5,075 bases of DNA, taken from the NCBI GenBank assembly GCA_021794255.1, contig JAJYRF010000054.1, forward strand, positions 1 through 5,075, read 5' to 3'. The translations under genes and the position numbers were made by a program. This document shows, in pieces, positions 4,724-5,075 of the stretch (within the stretch, counting starts at the first letter, position 1; each line of letters starts with the position of its first letter). The stretch comes from a bacterium. Lineage in GTDB: Bacteria; SZUA-79; Acidulodesulfobacterales; Acidulodesulfobacteraceae. The notes beneath the pieces are model-generated. The model did not search any database, had not been told where the DNA came from, and saw only the letters and a list, made by a program, of their open reading frames with translations.

Positions 4724-4920
4724 CTCTACCTAATTTTTAAATTAAAATTTAATTTAATTTAATTAATATAAATTATAAATTTTAAATTAATATTTAAAAC
4801 TTTAATGTAAATATTAACATATATAAATAATTAACTTATACTTAATTTCAATACATAAAATATTATTACTTAATATTAATTAATATCTATTAATTTAAAT
4901 ATCTATTAATTTACATATAT
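4724..4920. other. Extremely AT-rich, almost G-free upstream region
   Basis: The plus strand here has one G (4807) and few C. It is built of ATTTAATT-like runs and TATCTATTAATTTA units that lead into the 49-bp repeat. It must hold the promoter of the TusA gene. TTGAAA on the minus strand near 4849-4854 with an AT-rich -10 some 18 bases on is one candidate, but composition makes such matches unreliable. No ORF is supported. Confidence 0.6.
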
Positions 4921-5075
4921 TTTAAATATCTATTAATTTTAATTTACATATATTTTAATTTACATATATTTTAAATATCTATTAATTTTAATTTACATAT
5001 CTATTAATTTACATATATTTTAAATATCTATTAATTTTAATTTACATATCTATTAATTTACATATATTTTAAATA
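4921..5075. repeat. 49-bp AT-rich tandem repeat running off the window
   Basis: Units starting TTTAAATATCTATTAATTTT begin at 4921, 4970, 5019 and 5068, a strict 49-bp period. Units 2 and 3 are identical, unit 1 differs at about two positions, and unit 4 is cut by the window end. Within each unit TTTACATAT occurs twice, showing sub-repeat ancestry, and 4886-4920 holds related ATCTATTAATTTA copies. No G occurs on the plus strand. It could be a minisatellite, a nucleoid-protein or replication-associated array, or an assembly edge. Confidence 0.92.

Noticed and set aside
4135..5075. CRISPR array
   Set aside because: The heptamer array has no spacers, and the 49-bp units are contiguous tandem copies without unique spacers; no cas gene is present.
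1..5075. tRNA, rRNA or known riboswitch
   Set aside because: I saw no cloverleaf, CCA-end, rRNA-like conserved block or recognisable riboswitch core; a covariance-model search would be needed to exclude small RNAs.

Overview
The window is about 5 kb of very AT-rich DNA from a probably Gram-negative bacterium. That reading rests on the central gene, which encodes a secreted c-type cytochrome fused to an outer-membrane beta-barrel. The low GC, the Cyc2-like cytochrome-porin and a TusA-family sulfur carrier would fit an iron- or sulfur-cycling lineage, perhaps an acidophile, but taxonomy cannot be settled from this sequence. All supportable genes lie on the minus strand.

From left to right: positions 1-910 are a decayed, mobile-element-like patch. 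A roughly 22-base motif containing AAATCTGACCCC occurs once at 26-48 in one orientation and three times (669-699, 715-745, 836-866) in the other. The copies bracket the 3' remnant of an unrecognised gene (183-694) that has lost its 5' end and carries a frameshift. A 121-bp piece of that remnant plus motif is duplicated (581-701 and 748-868, one mismatch). Next is an intact two-HKD phospholipase D-superfamily gene (954-1826) with its own plausible sigma70 promoter. A 486-bp intergenic region holds that promoter and, at its far end, a strong Rho-independent terminator belonging to the next gene.

The main gene (2313-3722) encodes a 469-residue Cyc2-like monoheme cytochrome-porin with a signal peptide, one CAVCH heme site and a C-terminal Phe. 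Upstream of it are 765 bp of non-coding DNA with unusual architecture: two near-copies of a TTGACA-N17-TATATA promoter 101 bp apart, eight perfect tandem copies of a heptamer starting at the predicted transcription start of the proximal promoter, a strong Shine-Dalgarno sequence with no real ORF behind it, and several short direct repeats. The predicted leader is about 470 nt long.

Upstream of that, and co-directional, is a small TusA-family sulfur-carrier gene (4488-4712). The right edge (4724-5075) is extreme in composition, with one G on the plus strand in 352 bases, and resolves into a 49-bp tandem repeat that runs off the window.

Functionally, the cytochrome-porin would move electrons across the outer membrane and the TusA protein would carry sulfane sulfur in the cytoplasm. 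Separate promoters and long spacers argue against one operon. The most notable signal is the duplicated promoter plus heptamer array in front of the cytochrome-porin gene, which suggests dedicated and possibly slippage-variable control of an outer-membrane electron-transfer protein.
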